Shown: positions 34,605 through 44,026 of the stretch, one piece after another
Layout of the letters: every line of letters begins with the position of its first letter
Position numbering within the stretch: the first letter of the stretch is position 1
DNA from: Solirubrobacteraceae bacterium
Lineage (GTDB): Bacteria; Actinomycetota; Thermoleophilia; Solirubrobacterales; Solirubrobacteraceae
NCBI GenBank assembly: GCA_016463765.1
Contig: JAEMQS010000020.1
Coordinates: 1-64,000, forward strand
Length of the DNA stretch: 64,000 bases
Direction of reading: 5' to 3'
Position numbers and translations under genes: made by a program
Notes under the pieces: model-generated
Told to the model about the DNA's origin: nothing
What the model saw: only the letters and a program-made list of their open reading frames with translations
Databases searched by the model: none

Positions 34605-35522
34605 ATGGTGCCCGTGTCCCTGCTGCTCGACTCCGCGTTCGCCACGCCGCTCGAAGCTCTCGCGGCGGTTCCCGCGGCGGTCCGGAGCCCTCTCCGCGAC
34701 GTGACGTCGCACGGCCGGCTGCGGGTCGCCGGGGTCCACGGGCGGCTGCGCTGGGCGACGCACGCCGAGGACCGGCGCTGGGTCGCCCACCGCTTCGCCC
34801 TGCCGCTGCTCGACACGCCGCACCAGCGGCGGGTGCAGCGTGTCGGCCTGCGGCACTACGCGCTGACGCAGCGCTGCATGACCGTCGAGGCCGATCCCGT
34901 CCTGCGTGCGGCCGTCGGCGTCCACGGCGATGTGTCGTCCCTGCCCGAGCGCACGATGCTCGCCTTCGTCCACAGCCCCGGGATGTGGTTGGCGCTCTAC
35001 GGCCTGACGAACGCCGGTGCGCCGGTCGCGCCGGTCGTCGACGACTGGTTCTTCGAGGATCCGATGGCCGCGGTCCGCAACGAGGCGGTCGCGAGGCGGG
35101 GCGGCAAGATGATCCCGGCTGGTGACGCGTTCACGCAGGTCGAGCGGGCGCTTCAGGACGGCATGCTCCCCGCGATGGCGGTCGACGTCGCGGGCTCCAC
35201 CCCGGTGCGCTTCTTCGGCAAGGACGCACGGGTCCGCAGTGGGCTCGCCCGGCTCGCGCTGGCGACAGGCGCGTCCATCGTCCCGATCCGCGGCGGGTTC
35301 GTTCGCGGGCGGCCCATGACGTTCCTGGGGCGCCCCGTCGCCCCGGGCGACGATGCCGGCGCGCTCATGGGTGAGGTGATCGCGGCGGTGGAGCAGCCAC
35401 TGCTGCGCCGGCCCGAGTACTGGATGCCGTACACCGGTGAGCTGTGGCCCCAGCTGTCGGAGGCGTATCGCGATGCGTACGTCGAGGACCAGCCACAGTC
35501 CGAAGTAGGATCCACGGCATGA
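34605..35522 (+). CDS. LpxL/PIM-type lysophospholipid acyltransferase
   Basis: 305 residues, probably membrane-associated (hydrophobic N-terminus MVPVSLLLDSAF). The acyltransferase HSPG...W motif appears as FVHSPGMWLALY (about 122-133), followed by MLPAMAVDVAGSTPVRFFGKDARVRSGLARLALATGASIVPI, the LPLAT pattern for the glycolipid acceptor pocket. In actinobacteria such enzymes acylate phosphatidylinositol mannosides or other glycolipids. Its TGA overlaps the ATG of the Wzz-kinase gene (ATGA, 35519-35522), tying it to the polysaccharide cluster. A longer form from 34545 was rejected because GGGG sits before ATG 34605. Confidence 0.8.
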   Translation: MVPVSLLLDSAFATPLEALAAVPAAVRSPLRDVTSHGRLRVAGVHGRLRWATHAEDRRWVAHRFALPLLDTPHQRRVQRVGLRHYALTQRCMTVEADPVLRAAVGVHGDVSSLPERTMLAFVHSPGMWLALYGLTNAGAPVAPVVDDWFFEDPMAAVRNEAVARRGGKMIPAGDAFTQVERALQDGMLPAMAVDVAGSTPVRFFGKDARVRSGLARLALATGASIVPIRGGFVRGRPMTFLGRPVAPGDDAGALMGEVIAAVEQPLLRRPEYWMPYTGELWPQLSEAYRDAYVEDQPQSEVGSTA

Positions 35523-37048
35523 GCTCTCCGCGGCGTGGTGGCGGTTCCGGCGAGGGCGACACCCTGGTCTACGCGCTGCGCGTGGTCAGAGAACGCGTCG
35601 GGCTGATCGCGGGGATCACCGTGGCCTGTGGCGTCCTGGCCTTCCTGTTCTCCTCCACGCGCGCGGACACGTTCGAGTCGACCGCGCAGGTCGTGTTCGG
35701 CCAGACCCAGCTCGAGGACCAGGTCCTGCAGAGCAACTCGCAGTCCGCGACACCCGAGCGCGACGCCGCGACGCGGGTGCTCGTGGCCACGAGCGAGGAG
35801 GTCGGCGCCCGCGTGCAGCGGCGGCTGAAGACCGAGGTCTCCCCCGAGACGCTCACGGCGTCGGTCGTCGTGGAGGCCGAGCCGAACGCCGACGTCCTGA
35901 ACTTCTCCGCGTCGGCGGACGACCCGCAGGTCGCGGCGGACATCGCCAACGCGTTCGCGCTGGAGTACATCGCGTTCGAGCGCGCGACGCTGCAGGCGCA
36001 GATCCAGCGCGCGCAGACCGACTACAACGAGCGCCTGGCGGGCCTGCAGCAGGGCACCCCCGCGTACGAGTCCGTCCGGTCCCAGCTCGAGCGGCTGCAG
36101 ACGCTCGAGGATCTGGGCGCCACGGATTCGAAGGTCATCAGCAAGGCCACCCCGGCGACGTCCGCGTCGTCACCGAAGCCCAAGCGCGACGCGGTGCTCG
36201 GCCTGATCATCGGCCTGCTGCTGGGCCTGACGGTCTCGTTCCTGCTCGACCTGCTCGACCGCCGCGTGAAGTCGCTCGACGACTTCGAGCGCATGTACGG
36301 CCTGCGCGCGCTGGCATCCACGCCGCGGACGTCGTTCGTCATCCCGGCCAACGAGCTGTCGTCTCCAGTCTTCGAGCCGTACCGGATCCTGCGCACGGCC
36401 ATCAGCTTCGCCGAGGCCCGGCGTGAGACGAAGGTCCTTCTCGTGACGAGCGCGATCTCCGGGGAGGGCAAGACCTCGGTCGCGCTGAACCTCGTCCGCG
36501 CGTTCGCGCAGTCCGGCCAGCCCGCGATCCTCGTCGAAGCCGACCTGCGCCGCCCGTCGCTGCGCAACCGGATGGTCATCGACGACCGGGAGGGTGGGCT
36601 GACGACCGCGCTGACCGGCCGCCACCGCGCCCGTGACCTGCTGCGCGACCTGCCCGGGGAGAAGGGCAGCGGCGCGCTGCTGCTGCCCGCCGGGCCCCTC
36701 GCGCCGAACGCGCCGCAGCTGCTCGCCAGCGGGCGGATGACCGAGGTGCTCGAGGAGCTCGCGGCCGGACCGGAGGTCATCGTCATCGACGCCGCGCCGC
36801 TGCTGCCCGTGGCCGACACGCAGGTGCTGCTCGACAACCCGCGGGTCAACGCGACGATCATCGTCGGCCGCGCGTACGAGACCAAGCGCGAGGACATCCG
36901 CCGCTGCCGCTCGATCCTCGACCAGCACGAGTGCCAGCCGCTCGGCCTCGTGGTCACGGGGCTCGACCCGATCGAGCGCTACGAGTACTACCGGCCCGAG
37001 ACGCCCTCGCGGCCGGCGCCATCCGCGCCCGTGGGCGCCGCGCGGTAA
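35519..37048 (+). CDS. Wzz chain-length determinant fused to tyrosine autokinase (BY-kinase)
   Basis: 509 residues. Two membrane helices (about 28-45 and 225-246) bracket an external coiled-coil Wzz domain. The cytoplasmic kinase has Walker A SAISGEGKTS (311-320), A' segment ILVEADLRRPS (338-347) and Walker B VIVIDAAPL, where the usual DTPP is DAAP. The C-terminal Tyr cluster is short (YEYYRPE). Such proteins control capsule/EPS chain length and export. ATGA-coupled to the acyltransferase; the polymerase gene follows 7 bp later. Confidence 0.92.
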   Translation: MSSPRRGGGSGEGDTLVYALRVVRERVGLIAGITVACGVLAFLFSSTRADTFESTAQVVFGQTQLEDQVLQSNSQSATPERDAATRVLVATSEEVGARVQRRLKTEVSPETLTASVVVEAEPNADVLNFSASADDPQVAADIANAFALEYIAFERATLQAQIQRAQTDYNERLAGLQQGTPAYESVRSQLERLQTLEDLGATDSKVISKATPATSASSPKPKRDAVLGLIIGLLLGLTVSFLLDLLDRRVKSLDDFERMYGLRALASTPRTSFVIPANELSSPVFEPYRILRTAISFAEARRETKVLLVTSAISGEGKTSVALNLVRAFAQSGQPAILVEADLRRPSLRNRMVIDDREGGLTTALTGRHRARDLLRDLPGEKGSGALLLPAGPLAPNAPQLLASGRMTEVLEELAAGPEVIVIDAAPLLPVADTQVLLDNPRVNATIIVGRAYETKREDIRRCRSILDQHECQPLGLVVTGLDPIERYEYYRPETPSRPAPSAPVGAAR

Positions 37049-37055
37049 CGCGTCG

Positions 37056-38510
37056 ATGGCGCCACGGCTCCCGAGCCTGCGCCCGCCCGCCGCGTTCGCC
37101 GGCACCGATCCGCAGGTCGGGTCCCTCGTCGGTCTCCTCGCGGCCGGCACCGCGCTGCTGACGCTCGTCGCGGCGCTCGCCGTCGGCGTCATGGGTCTCG
37201 TGCTCCCGCTCGCCGTCGCGGGGCTCCTCGCGTGCGTCCGGTGGCCGGCAGTCCCGGTGGGCCTCCTGCTGTTCCTCGGCGTCGTCGTCGACCAGGTGGT
37301 CGGGGCGGGGAGGGGCCCGCTCTCCCTGCAGCTCTACTCCGGGATCGGCGGGTTCTCCCCGTTCGAGCTGCTCGTCTATCTCTCGGTCGGGTGCGTCACG
37401 CTCGACTGCGTCCGTCGCCGCCGCCTGCCGCCCATTCCGTGGGAGATCGGCGCCGCGCTGATCCTGCTCGCCGTCGCCTTCGTGACCGGCTCGGTGGTGG
37501 GGTACTTCGCGGGTGCCGGCATCGGGGCGCAGATCGACGGCTGGCGCAACGTGCTCCCGATGATCGTCGCGGTCCCGCTCGTCGCCGCCGTCCTGCCGTC
37601 CGACCGGGTGCGGCCGGTCCTCGTGGTCGCCGCGGTCCTGACGATCGTCAAGGCCTTGACGGCGGTGGCGCTGACCGCCGCCAACGGCGGAGGCATCGAC
37701 GGGATCGTCTTCTACGAGGTGACCGCCAACTGGATGTTCCTGCTCTACCTCCTGGTGGTGTTCGCGGCCTGGGTGAAGGGCGCGTCGCTGCCGTGGTGGG
37801 TCTGGGCCGCGGTCCCGCTCGTGACCGTGGCCTTCGTGGTGGGCCTGAAGCGGTCGCTGTGGCTGGGGGGCGTCGTCGGCCTCGCGATGGTGCTGGTCAT
37901 CGGCCTGTCACGGCTGGGCCGGCGGCTCGCGGCGCCGGCGGTGGTCGTCGCTGGCGCGCTGGTCTGGATCCTGCTGAGCTCCGGCATCAACGTGACGCTG
38001 CAGGGCCCGGTCGGCGAGCGGGTCAGCTCGCTCGACCCCAGCTCACTGCAGTCCAACGCCCAGGATCGCTACCGCCTGGACGAACGCGCCAACGTGTGGG
38101 CGGAGCTCAAGCGCCAGCCGTTGACCGGTCTCGGTCAGGGCGTCGAGTGGCGGGCCGTGTACCCGCTCGGGATCGAGCACGAGGACGCCCGGAACTACGT
38201 GCACAACGCCGTGATGTGGTTCTGGATGAAGTACTCGCTGCTCGGCGCGCTCGGCTACATCGCGCTCATGCTGGCGGCGACGATCGTCGGCGTGCGGGTC
38301 TCCCGCCGGCACGCGGTGCCGCAGATCGCCGCCGTCGGGCTGGGGACGGCCGGCGCGATCGTCTCCCTGGCGGTCGCGGAGGTCGCCGGGACATGGACCG
38401 GGGCGGACTCGCGCTTCACGCTCATCCTGGGGGCGGTCATCGGGGTGCTCGCGGTCACGGATCGGGCGTCGGCTCGGGCTCCAGATCCGGCGGTGGCTGG
38501 CGACGGATGA
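37056..38510 (+). CDS. O-antigen ligase/Wzy-like polysaccharide polymerase
   Basis: A 484-residue membrane protein with about 11-12 helices and one large external loop (about 315-385, containing RYRLDERANVWAELKRQPLTGLGQGVEW and HNAVMWFWMKYSLLG), the usual Wzy/WaaL feature with a conserved His. It would join repeat units outside the membrane. Its 3' end overlaps the convergent Wzx gene by 56 bp in coding sequence, an unusually long overlap. C-terminus short and Ala-rich. Confidence 0.87.
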   Translation: MAPRLPSLRPPAAFAGTDPQVGSLVGLLAAGTALLTLVAALAVGVMGLVLPLAVAGLLACVRWPAVPVGLLLFLGVVVDQVVGAGRGPLSLQLYSGIGGFSPFELLVYLSVGCVTLDCVRRRRLPPIPWEIGAALILLAVAFVTGSVVGYFAGAGIGAQIDGWRNVLPMIVAVPLVAAVLPSDRVRPVLVVAAVLTIVKALTAVALTAANGGGIDGIVFYEVTANWMFLLYLLVVFAAWVKGASLPWWVWAAVPLVTVAFVVGLKRSLWLGGVVGLAMVLVIGLSRLGRRLAAPAVVVAGALVWILLSSGINVTLQGPVGERVSSLDPSSLQSNAQDRYRLDERANVWAELKRQPLTGLGQGVEWRAVYPLGIEHEDARNYVHNAVMWFWMKYSLLGALGYIALMLAATIVGVRVSRRHAVPQIAAVGLGTAGAIVSLAVAEVAGTWTGADSRFTLILGAVIGVLAVTDRASARAPDPAVAGDG

Positions 38511-39930
38511 GCTGGCGCGCCTCGTCGAGGTCGAGGGCCCGGAAGAGCACGAGCGCCGCGGGATAGACGACGGCGAGCACGACGATCAGGACGCCGAGCG
38601 GCGCGCCGACGAGCAGGTCGAGCGCCTCCAGGACCGCCATGGCGATCGCGCCTGCGGCGAGGATCCGCAGGATCGGGCCGGCGCGCAGCCCCCCGCCGAG
38701 GGTTCCCGAGACGAAGCGCACGGTCTGGTAGGTCACGACGGCCTCGGCGACGAGGACCGAGGCGGCGGCGCCCACGAACCCGATGAACGGCACGGTGGCG
38801 GCGGTGCCCACCACGATGATCACCGTCGCGAGGACGGCGCGTCCCACGAGCCATTTCTGCTGGCCCTGGACGAGGATCATGTTGTCGAGCGGGTAGTTCA
38901 CGGCGACGAGGACGAACGTCGCCATGAGGATCGGCAGCGCGGGGGCGGCGTCGGCGAACGAGTCGCCGAACAGCAGCGTCAGGATCTCCGGGCTCGCGGC
39001 CAGCGTCAGGACGAACACGGGCAGCGAGGCCATCAGCAGGTAGCCGACGCTGAGCTCGAGCACCCGCCGGGCCTTCGCGGGGTCGGCCTTGTGCGCGATC
39101 GCCATGATCGGCAGCAGCGTCGTCACGACCGCCATGGGGATGAAGTGCGACTGCTCGTACAGCCGCGTCGCGGCCCCATAGAGGCCCGCCTCCCGGGTGC
39201 CGTCGAGTTCGAAGACGAAGATCTGCGGGGCTCGGGCCGAGGCGGTCGAGATGACGCCGGCGATGCCCAGCGGCAGCCCCGCCTTGAGCGCCTCGCGCCA
39301 GAGCTCACGCGCAAGTCGCAGCCGCTGGCGCATCTGCGGGCGCGAAAGCACCGCCTGCAGCGTCGCGGTCGCGAACGTCACCGCGAGGAACGCCGCCGCG
39401 TAGGCGGCCATCGGCACGCCCACGACCGCGAGGCCGATGACCGCGCCGCCCCACAGCACGCTGTTCGCGGTGAGGACGATCATCGTCACGTCGTTGCGCA
39501 CGCGCAGCTGGTTGAGCACGCGCAGCGCGCTCGGGGCCGCCGCGAGCATCGTGCACGACAGCAGGACGCCCGCGAGCGCCATGTCGCCGTTGTCGGCGAC
39601 GATGAGGCAGATGACGATCGAGATGATCGTCGCGGGGATCCCGAGCAGGATCCGCAGGGTCACGAGCGCGCCGACCCACGAACCCTCGCGATCGGGGTCG
39701 CGGGCCGCGAGCGAGACGACCGCCGGCTCGAGGCCGAGGTCGACGAAGACCATCGCGATCTGGGTGATCGACAGCAGCGTCGCCCACCGCCCGAAGTCGT
39801 CGTCGCCGAGCGTGCGGACGAGCACGAGCGTGGCGACGATGCCGAGCAGGAGGTTGCCCGCCCGGGCGACGACCTGCACGAGGATGTCGGCGACGGCCCG
39901 GCGCCCGCCGACCTGGCCGTCATCGGTCAC
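38455..39930 (-). CDS. Wzx-type polysaccharide flippase
   Basis: A 491-residue MOP-superfamily flippase with about 14 helices. N-terminal LLGIVATLVLVRTLGDDDFGRWA is the PST family signature; the second half has LEQSHFIPM-like and YPLDNMILVQGQQKWLVGRA segments. It flips lipid-linked repeat units. GTG 39930 overlaps the upstream deacetylase gene by 11 bp. The acidic/proline C-terminal tail (PPPDLEPEPTPDP) is encoded in the region overlapping the polymerase gene. Confidence 0.92.
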   Translation of the reverse strand: MTDDGQVGGRRAVADILVQVVARAGNLLLGIVATLVLVRTLGDDDFGRWATLLSITQIAMVFVDLGLEPAVVSLAARDPDREGSWVGALVTLRILLGIPATIISIVICLIVADNGDMALAGVLLSCTMLAAAPSALRVLNQLRVRNDVTMIVLTANSVLWGGAVIGLAVVGVPMAAYAAAFLAVTFATATLQAVLSRPQMRQRLRLARELWREALKAGLPLGIAGVISTASARAPQIFVFELDGTREAGLYGAATRLYEQSHFIPMAVVTTLLPIMAIAHKADPAKARRVLELSVGYLLMASLPVFVLTLAASPEILTLLFGDSFADAAPALPILMATFVLVAVNYPLDNMILVQGQQKWLVGRAVLATVIIVVGTAATVPFIGFVGAAASVLVAEAVVTYQTVRFVSGTLGGGLRAGPILRILAAGAIAMAVLEALDLLVGAPLGVLIVVLAVVYPAALVLFRALDLDEARQLIRRQPPPDLEPEPTPDP

Positions 39931-40930
39931 GGGCGCGCTCCACGGCGTCGAGGAAGTCCGCCCACGGCCGCACGGCCGGCGCGATCCGCTCCAGCAGCGC
40001 CCGGAGCGCGGCGAAGTCGTCCTCGAGCTCCCACTCCCAGTGCAGCGTGATGGTGGTCCACACGCCGTCGCCGCTGGTCAGCGGCTCCTCGATGACGTCC
40101 TGGATCGTGCGCGCGTGCCCGTAGAGCGGCTGGTAACAGGGCGCGTACACGGTGCCGTCGCGGAACAGCGGGGTGCGGTGGTAGCCGATGCGGCTCACGG
40201 ACTCCGGGCCGCCGGTGACGACGGCGTAGCGGCGCGCGAGCACCGGCCACTGCCGGGCCGTGAACGTGTTGAACGGCGGCACGAGCACGGCGGGCCGGAC
40301 GTCGTGCTCGGCGAGGAACGCGAGGCCGCGGTCGAGCAGCGCGGCGAGCTCGGCGTCCGAGTGGCCCTGCAGCTCGGTGTTGTCCGGCATGTGGTGCGTG
40401 CGGGTCCGGTGGTCGTAGCCGTGCTGGGCGAAGGCCACGCCGTCGGCGCGCAGCCGGGCGAGCATGTCGAGTTCGGTGTCGTCCAGCGGCCTGCCGCCGG
40501 TCGCGTCCGGGTTCAGCGGCTGATGGGCGAGCGCGGGCTGCACCGCGACGAGGTAGGGCACGCCGGCGTCGCGCATGACCTGGTGGAAGCGCCAGTACGC
40601 GTCGATGCCGTGCGCGGGGACGTCGAGGCTGTCGTAGTTGGGGAACTCGTCGACGCGCACGAGCAGGCGTGCCGGGCCGGCCGCCGCGTCGCCGAGGACG
40701 GCCCGGCGGGCTGCCCGCAACGCCGGCAGCGAGTCGTCGACGTAGCCGCGCCCGCCGCGCTCGTAGCGCTTGCGCTCGACGAACCGGCGCGGCGGCGACC
40801 ACACGCGGCGCGAGCGGACGGCGCGCAGGACCTCGGGCCGGGACAGGGCGCCCGGGTCGACGGCGCCCGTCTCGAGTTCGTCGCTGAACAGCAGCGCGGC
40901 GCTGGCGCGCTCGTCGGCCGCCCGGCTCAT
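39920..40930 (-). CDS. Polysaccharide deacetylase-fold protein (DUF2334-like)
   Basis: A 336-residue NodB-like TIM-barrel protein. LLVRVDEFPNYDSLD carries the first Asp pair (about 90-105), AFAQHGYDHRTRTHH the metal His pair and FVPP-like VLVPPFNTF the following strand. Substrate could be an N-acetylated sugar of the polymer. Its ATG overlaps the glycosyltransferase stop (ATGA, 40927-40930), and its end overlaps the flippase start, so translation of three genes is chained. Confidence 0.82.
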   Translation of the reverse strand: MSRAADERASAALLFSDELETGAVDPGALSRPEVLRAVRSRRVWSPPRRFVERKRYERGGRGYVDDSLPALRAARRAVLGDAAAGPARLLVRVDEFPNYDSLDVPAHGIDAYWRFHQVMRDAGVPYLVAVQPALAHQPLNPDATGGRPLDDTELDMLARLRADGVAFAQHGYDHRTRTHHMPDNTELQGHSDAELAALLDRGLAFLAEHDVRPAVLVPPFNTFTARQWPVLARRYAVVTGGPESVSRIGYHRTPLFRDGTVYAPCYQPLYGHARTIQDVIEEPLTSGDGVWTTITLHWEWELEDDFAALRALLERIAPAVRPWADFLDAVERARDR

Positions 40931-42096
40931 GACGCCCACGCCGGCCGTCCCGCCCGGCGGTTGGCGGCGACCTGGGTGAAGAGGTCCTCGTGGCGGCGCC
41001 ACTGGGCGTCCCAGCTCGTGTCCACGGCGCTGAGCCGTGCCGCCGCGCTCATCGCGGCGCGCTGCTCGCCGTCGAGCGCGGCGAAGCGCCGCAGCGCGCC
41101 ACGCAGCTCGTCGGCCGACGCCGGGTCCTCGAGGAGCAGCCCGTCACGCCCATCGACCATGAGCTCGGCGCCGCCGGCCCGCGCGCTCGTGATCACCGGC
41201 GTGCCGCACGCGAGGGCCTCGCTGATGACCAGCCCGAACGGCTCGTACTCGGTGGGGAACACGAAGGCGTCGGCGGCCTGCATGTACGGCGTCACCTGGG
41301 GACGGTGACCGAGGAACCGCACGCGGTCGGCGATGCCGCCCTCCTGGGCGATCGCGCGGAACGGCTCCTCGTCGTCGCCGCCGACGACCATCAGCGTCCA
41401 GGGGTCATCGCGCAGCCCGGCGAGCGCCCGCAGCAGCGTCTGCAGGCCCTTACGGCGGAAGTACATGCCGACGAACAGGAACACCATCCCTTCATCGGCT
41501 GGGCGCTCGGCGGGTGGGAGCGCCGCACGCGCCGCCTCACGCGACGCCGGCGGGCGGAAGCCGTCGACGTCGACCCCGTTGTGGACGACGCGCACGCGCT
41601 CGGGCGCGACGCCGTGGAACCGCTCGAGCTCGGAGGCCACGACGCGGGAGATCGCGATGACCAGCGGATCCGGGTCGCGGTACGTCCCCTGCTCCCACCG
41701 CTCGGTGGAGACATGGCGCGGGTATACACGGCTCGCCAGTCCCTTGATGCCCGCGTCGTGCCGCACGTCGTGCAGCCACGCCGCGTAACAGGAGTGCGCG
41801 GTGATGACGTTCGCGTGGCGCGCCTGCCCGTCGTGCGAGTGCACGACGTCGTACGCCGCGGGGTCGAGCACGCCGCCGACGTGGCGGGCGAAGCTCTGGG
41901 TCTCCCGCCACACCGGCCGGCGTCGCATCTCGACCTCGACGAACCGCACGCGGGAGGCGGGGTCGACGTCCAGCGCCTCGTGCGTGTACACGTCGACGTC
42001 GTGCCCGGCGGCGGCCGCGCGGTCGGCCAGCTCGGCGAGCACGCGCGACACCCCGCCCTGGCGGTTGTAGTAGCGGCCGGCCATCGCAAGGCGCAT
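40927..42096 (-). CDS. Glycosyltransferase family 4 protein
   Basis: A 389-residue GT-B enzyme. MRLAMAGRYYNRQGGVSRVLAELADRA is the acceptor-side N-terminus with the G-GG loop; VFLFVGMYFRRKGL starts the donor half, and EPFGLVISEALACGTPVI is the E-x7-E motif binding the NDP-sugar. Adds a sugar to the lipid-linked unit in the cytoplasm. Two bases separate it from the other GT4 gene upstream. Confidence 0.93.
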   Translation of the reverse strand: MRLAMAGRYYNRQGGVSRVLAELADRAAAAGHDVDVYTHEALDVDPASRVRFVEVEMRRRPVWRETQSFARHVGGVLDPAAYDVVHSHDGQARHANVITAHSCYAAWLHDVRHDAGIKGLASRVYPRHVSTERWEQGTYRDPDPLVIAISRVVASELERFHGVAPERVRVVHNGVDVDGFRPPASREAARAALPPAERPADEGMVFLFVGMYFRRKGLQTLLRALAGLRDDPWTLMVVGGDDEEPFRAIAQEGGIADRVRFLGHRPQVTPYMQAADAFVFPTEYEPFGLVISEALACGTPVITSARAGGAELMVDGRDGLLLEDPASADELRGALRRFAALDGEQRAAMSAAARLSAVDTSWDAQWRRHEDLFTQVAANRRAGRPAWAS

Positions 42097-42098
42097 GG

Positions 42099-43142
42099 TC
42101 AGTCCTTTCGCCGCGCGGCCACGGCCGCCTGGCAGCACGCGAGCCACGCGTCTGCGAACGCGTCGAGCGAGTTGCGCTCGAGGACCTGACGTCGCGCGGC
42201 GGCGGTCAGGCCGGCGGGGTTGCCGCCCTGCAGGCGCGTCAGCGCGGCGGCGATGGACGGGACGGACGGCTCGATGAGCAGCTCGCGATAGGCCGGGACG
42301 GCGGCGACGAGGTCCTCCATCCAGCCGACGAGCGTCGTCACGACGGGCGTCCCGCACGCCATCGCCTCGAGGATCGCGTAGCTGCACGCCTCATACCGGG
42401 TGGGGGCCAGCAGGCAGTCGGCCCCGCTGAGCGCCTCGGCGAGCGCGTCGGGATCGAGCACTCCGAGCGGGCGCGAGCCCGGCAGGTCCCGGTCCCCGGC
42501 ATGGGCGACGGCGAAGCCGGCGGCGGTCGCGCCGTCGACGAGCACATCGGTGCCCTTGCCCCATTCGGCGCGGCCGACGAAGAGCGCGGTCGGCCCGTCG
42601 AACCCGAAGCGCGCCCGGGCGGCGTCGCGGTCGCGCGGGCGGAACAGGTCCGTGTCGATGCCGTTGCCGATGACGGCGTCGGCGGTCAGCCGGTAGTGGC
42701 GGCGCAGCTCGTCGGCGGTGCCCGCGGAGACGGCGACGACGGTCGCCCGCCGGCCGGCGAGCGACTCACAGCCGGCGGCGAACACCCGGCGGCGCAGGCG
42801 CTCCTGGGCGGGCAGCCCGCCGCCCGCGGCCCGGGTGAGGCCCGCGATCGTGCCGTGGTAGACCTGGATGTGCGCGACGTCGCGCGGCGTGCCCCAGCCA
42901 AGATGGTTGTTGCCCACGACGAGGTCGGGCTGCAGCGCCGTGGCCTGCGCGACCGCCGCGCGCGAGCGCGAGAAGGTCCCGCCGCCCAGCCGGTCGACCC
43001 AGCGCGACGGGGGCGGGCCCGGACCGACGAGCTCCGTGTCCCAGCCGGCCGTCCGCAGGACGCCGGCCAGGAGCTGGCAGAAGCGCTCCATGCCGCCCGA
43101 GCGGTTCTCGGGGTCCGGGGACAGCACGACCGCGCGGGGCAC
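42099..43142 (-). CDS. Glycosyltransferase family 4 protein
   Basis: A 347-residue GT-B enzyme. NRSGGMERFCQLLAGVL (about 14-30) is the acceptor loop, TALFVGRAEWGKGTD the donor-domain start, and YEACSYAILEAMACGTPVV holds the second Glu of the E-x7-E motif. Shorter than its neighbour. GTG 43142 has TACCCT (43154-43149, minus strand) 6 nt upstream, a leaderless pattern, and so this is the first gene of the four-gene leftward operon (two GT4, deacetylase fold, flippase). Divergent from the methyltransferase at 43198. Confidence 0.92.
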   Translation of the reverse strand: MPRAVVLSPDPENRSGGMERFCQLLAGVLRTAGWDTELVGPGPPPSRWVDRLGGGTFSRSRAAVAQATALQPDLVVGNNHLGWGTPRDVAHIQVYHGTIAGLTRAAGGGLPAQERLRRRVFAAGCESLAGRRATVVAVSAGTADELRRHYRLTADAVIGNGIDTDLFRPRDRDAARARFGFDGPTALFVGRAEWGKGTDVLVDGATAAGFAVAHAGDRDLPGSRPLGVLDPDALAEALSGADCLLAPTRYEACSYAILEAMACGTPVVTTLVGWMEDLVAAVPAYRELLIEPSVPSIAAALTRLQGGNPAGLTAAARRQVLERNSLDAFADAWLACCQAAVAARRKD

Positions 43143-43197
43143 GGCGGCAGGGTAGCGAGCCGCTTGGACGCCGGAAGCGGACCATAGACTCCGGCCG

Positions 43198-43971
43198 ATG
43201 GACACGACGCCTGACGTCCGCAGGGTCGCGCGGGGGATCGCCCGCCGCGCGTATCGCCCGGTGCGCCTCCTGCTCGGGTACGCCGCGCGCCTGCGGCTGC
43301 CGTTCCGGCGCACGCCCACGAGCGTCTTCGGCGGCGGCCGCGGCACGCCGATCGACCGGTACTACATCGACCAGTACCTCAGCCGGTTCGGCGCCGTCAA
43401 GGGCTACTCGAGCGGGGCGATCCAGGGGCGGGTCCTGGAGATCGGCGGCCGGTACTACATCGATCGCTTCGGCGCCTTCGACGACACGCCCGGTCTGGGC
43501 GTCGTCACCCAGGTCGACGTCCTGCACGTCAACGAGGCCAACCCCGAAGCCACGATCGTCGGGAGCCTCACCGGCCCGCCCGTCCTGCCCGCGGACACGT
43601 TCGACTGCATCATCTGCACGCAGACGCTGCACGAGATCTACGACTACCAGGCGGCACTGCGCGCGCTGCACGCCGCGCTGGCGCCGGGCGGCGTCCTGCT
43701 GCTGACGACGCCCGGGATCACGCGCGCGTGCTCGCGCGACCGCGACGAGTGGGGCGACTGGTGGCGGTTCACGGGCTCCGCGGTCCGGCGCATGCTCGAG
43801 GAGGTCTTCGAGGCCGAGAACGTCTACGTCGAGAGCTACGGCAACGTGCTGAGCGCGGTCTCGTTCGTCCACGGCCTGGCCGCCGAGGACCTCCGCCCCG
43901 CGGAGCTCGCCGACCGCGACATCGACTTCGAGGTGATCGTCGCCGCGCGCGCGGTGAAGTCGGCGGCCTGA
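43198..43971 (+). CDS. SAM-dependent methyltransferase, class I
   Basis: 257 residues. VLEIGGRYYIDRFG (about 79-92) is motif I in a modified form, TFDCIICTQTLHEIYDYQAALRALHAALAPGGVLLLTTPG (about 137-176) covers motifs II/III. The N-terminal basic region (RRVARGIARRAYRPVRLLLGYAARLRLPFRR) may contact membrane or glycolipid. Likely methylates a sugar in the cluster's polymer. TAGACT 7 nt before the ATG suggests leaderless translation. Confidence 0.85.
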   Translation: MDTTPDVRRVARGIARRAYRPVRLLLGYAARLRLPFRRTPTSVFGGGRGTPIDRYYIDQYLSRFGAVKGYSSGAIQGRVLEIGGRYYIDRFGAFDDTPGLGVVTQVDVLHVNEANPEATIVGSLTGPPVLPADTFDCIICTQTLHEIYDYQAALRALHAALAPGGVLLLTTPGITRACSRDRDEWGDWWRFTGSAVRRMLEEVFEAENVYVESYGNVLSAVSFVHGLAAEDLRPAELADRDIDFEVIVAARAVKSAA

Positions 43972-44026
43972 GGGTCCACGTTTCCGGGGACTACAGACCC
44001 GGTGCGACGGTGCCGATAACGCGGGG

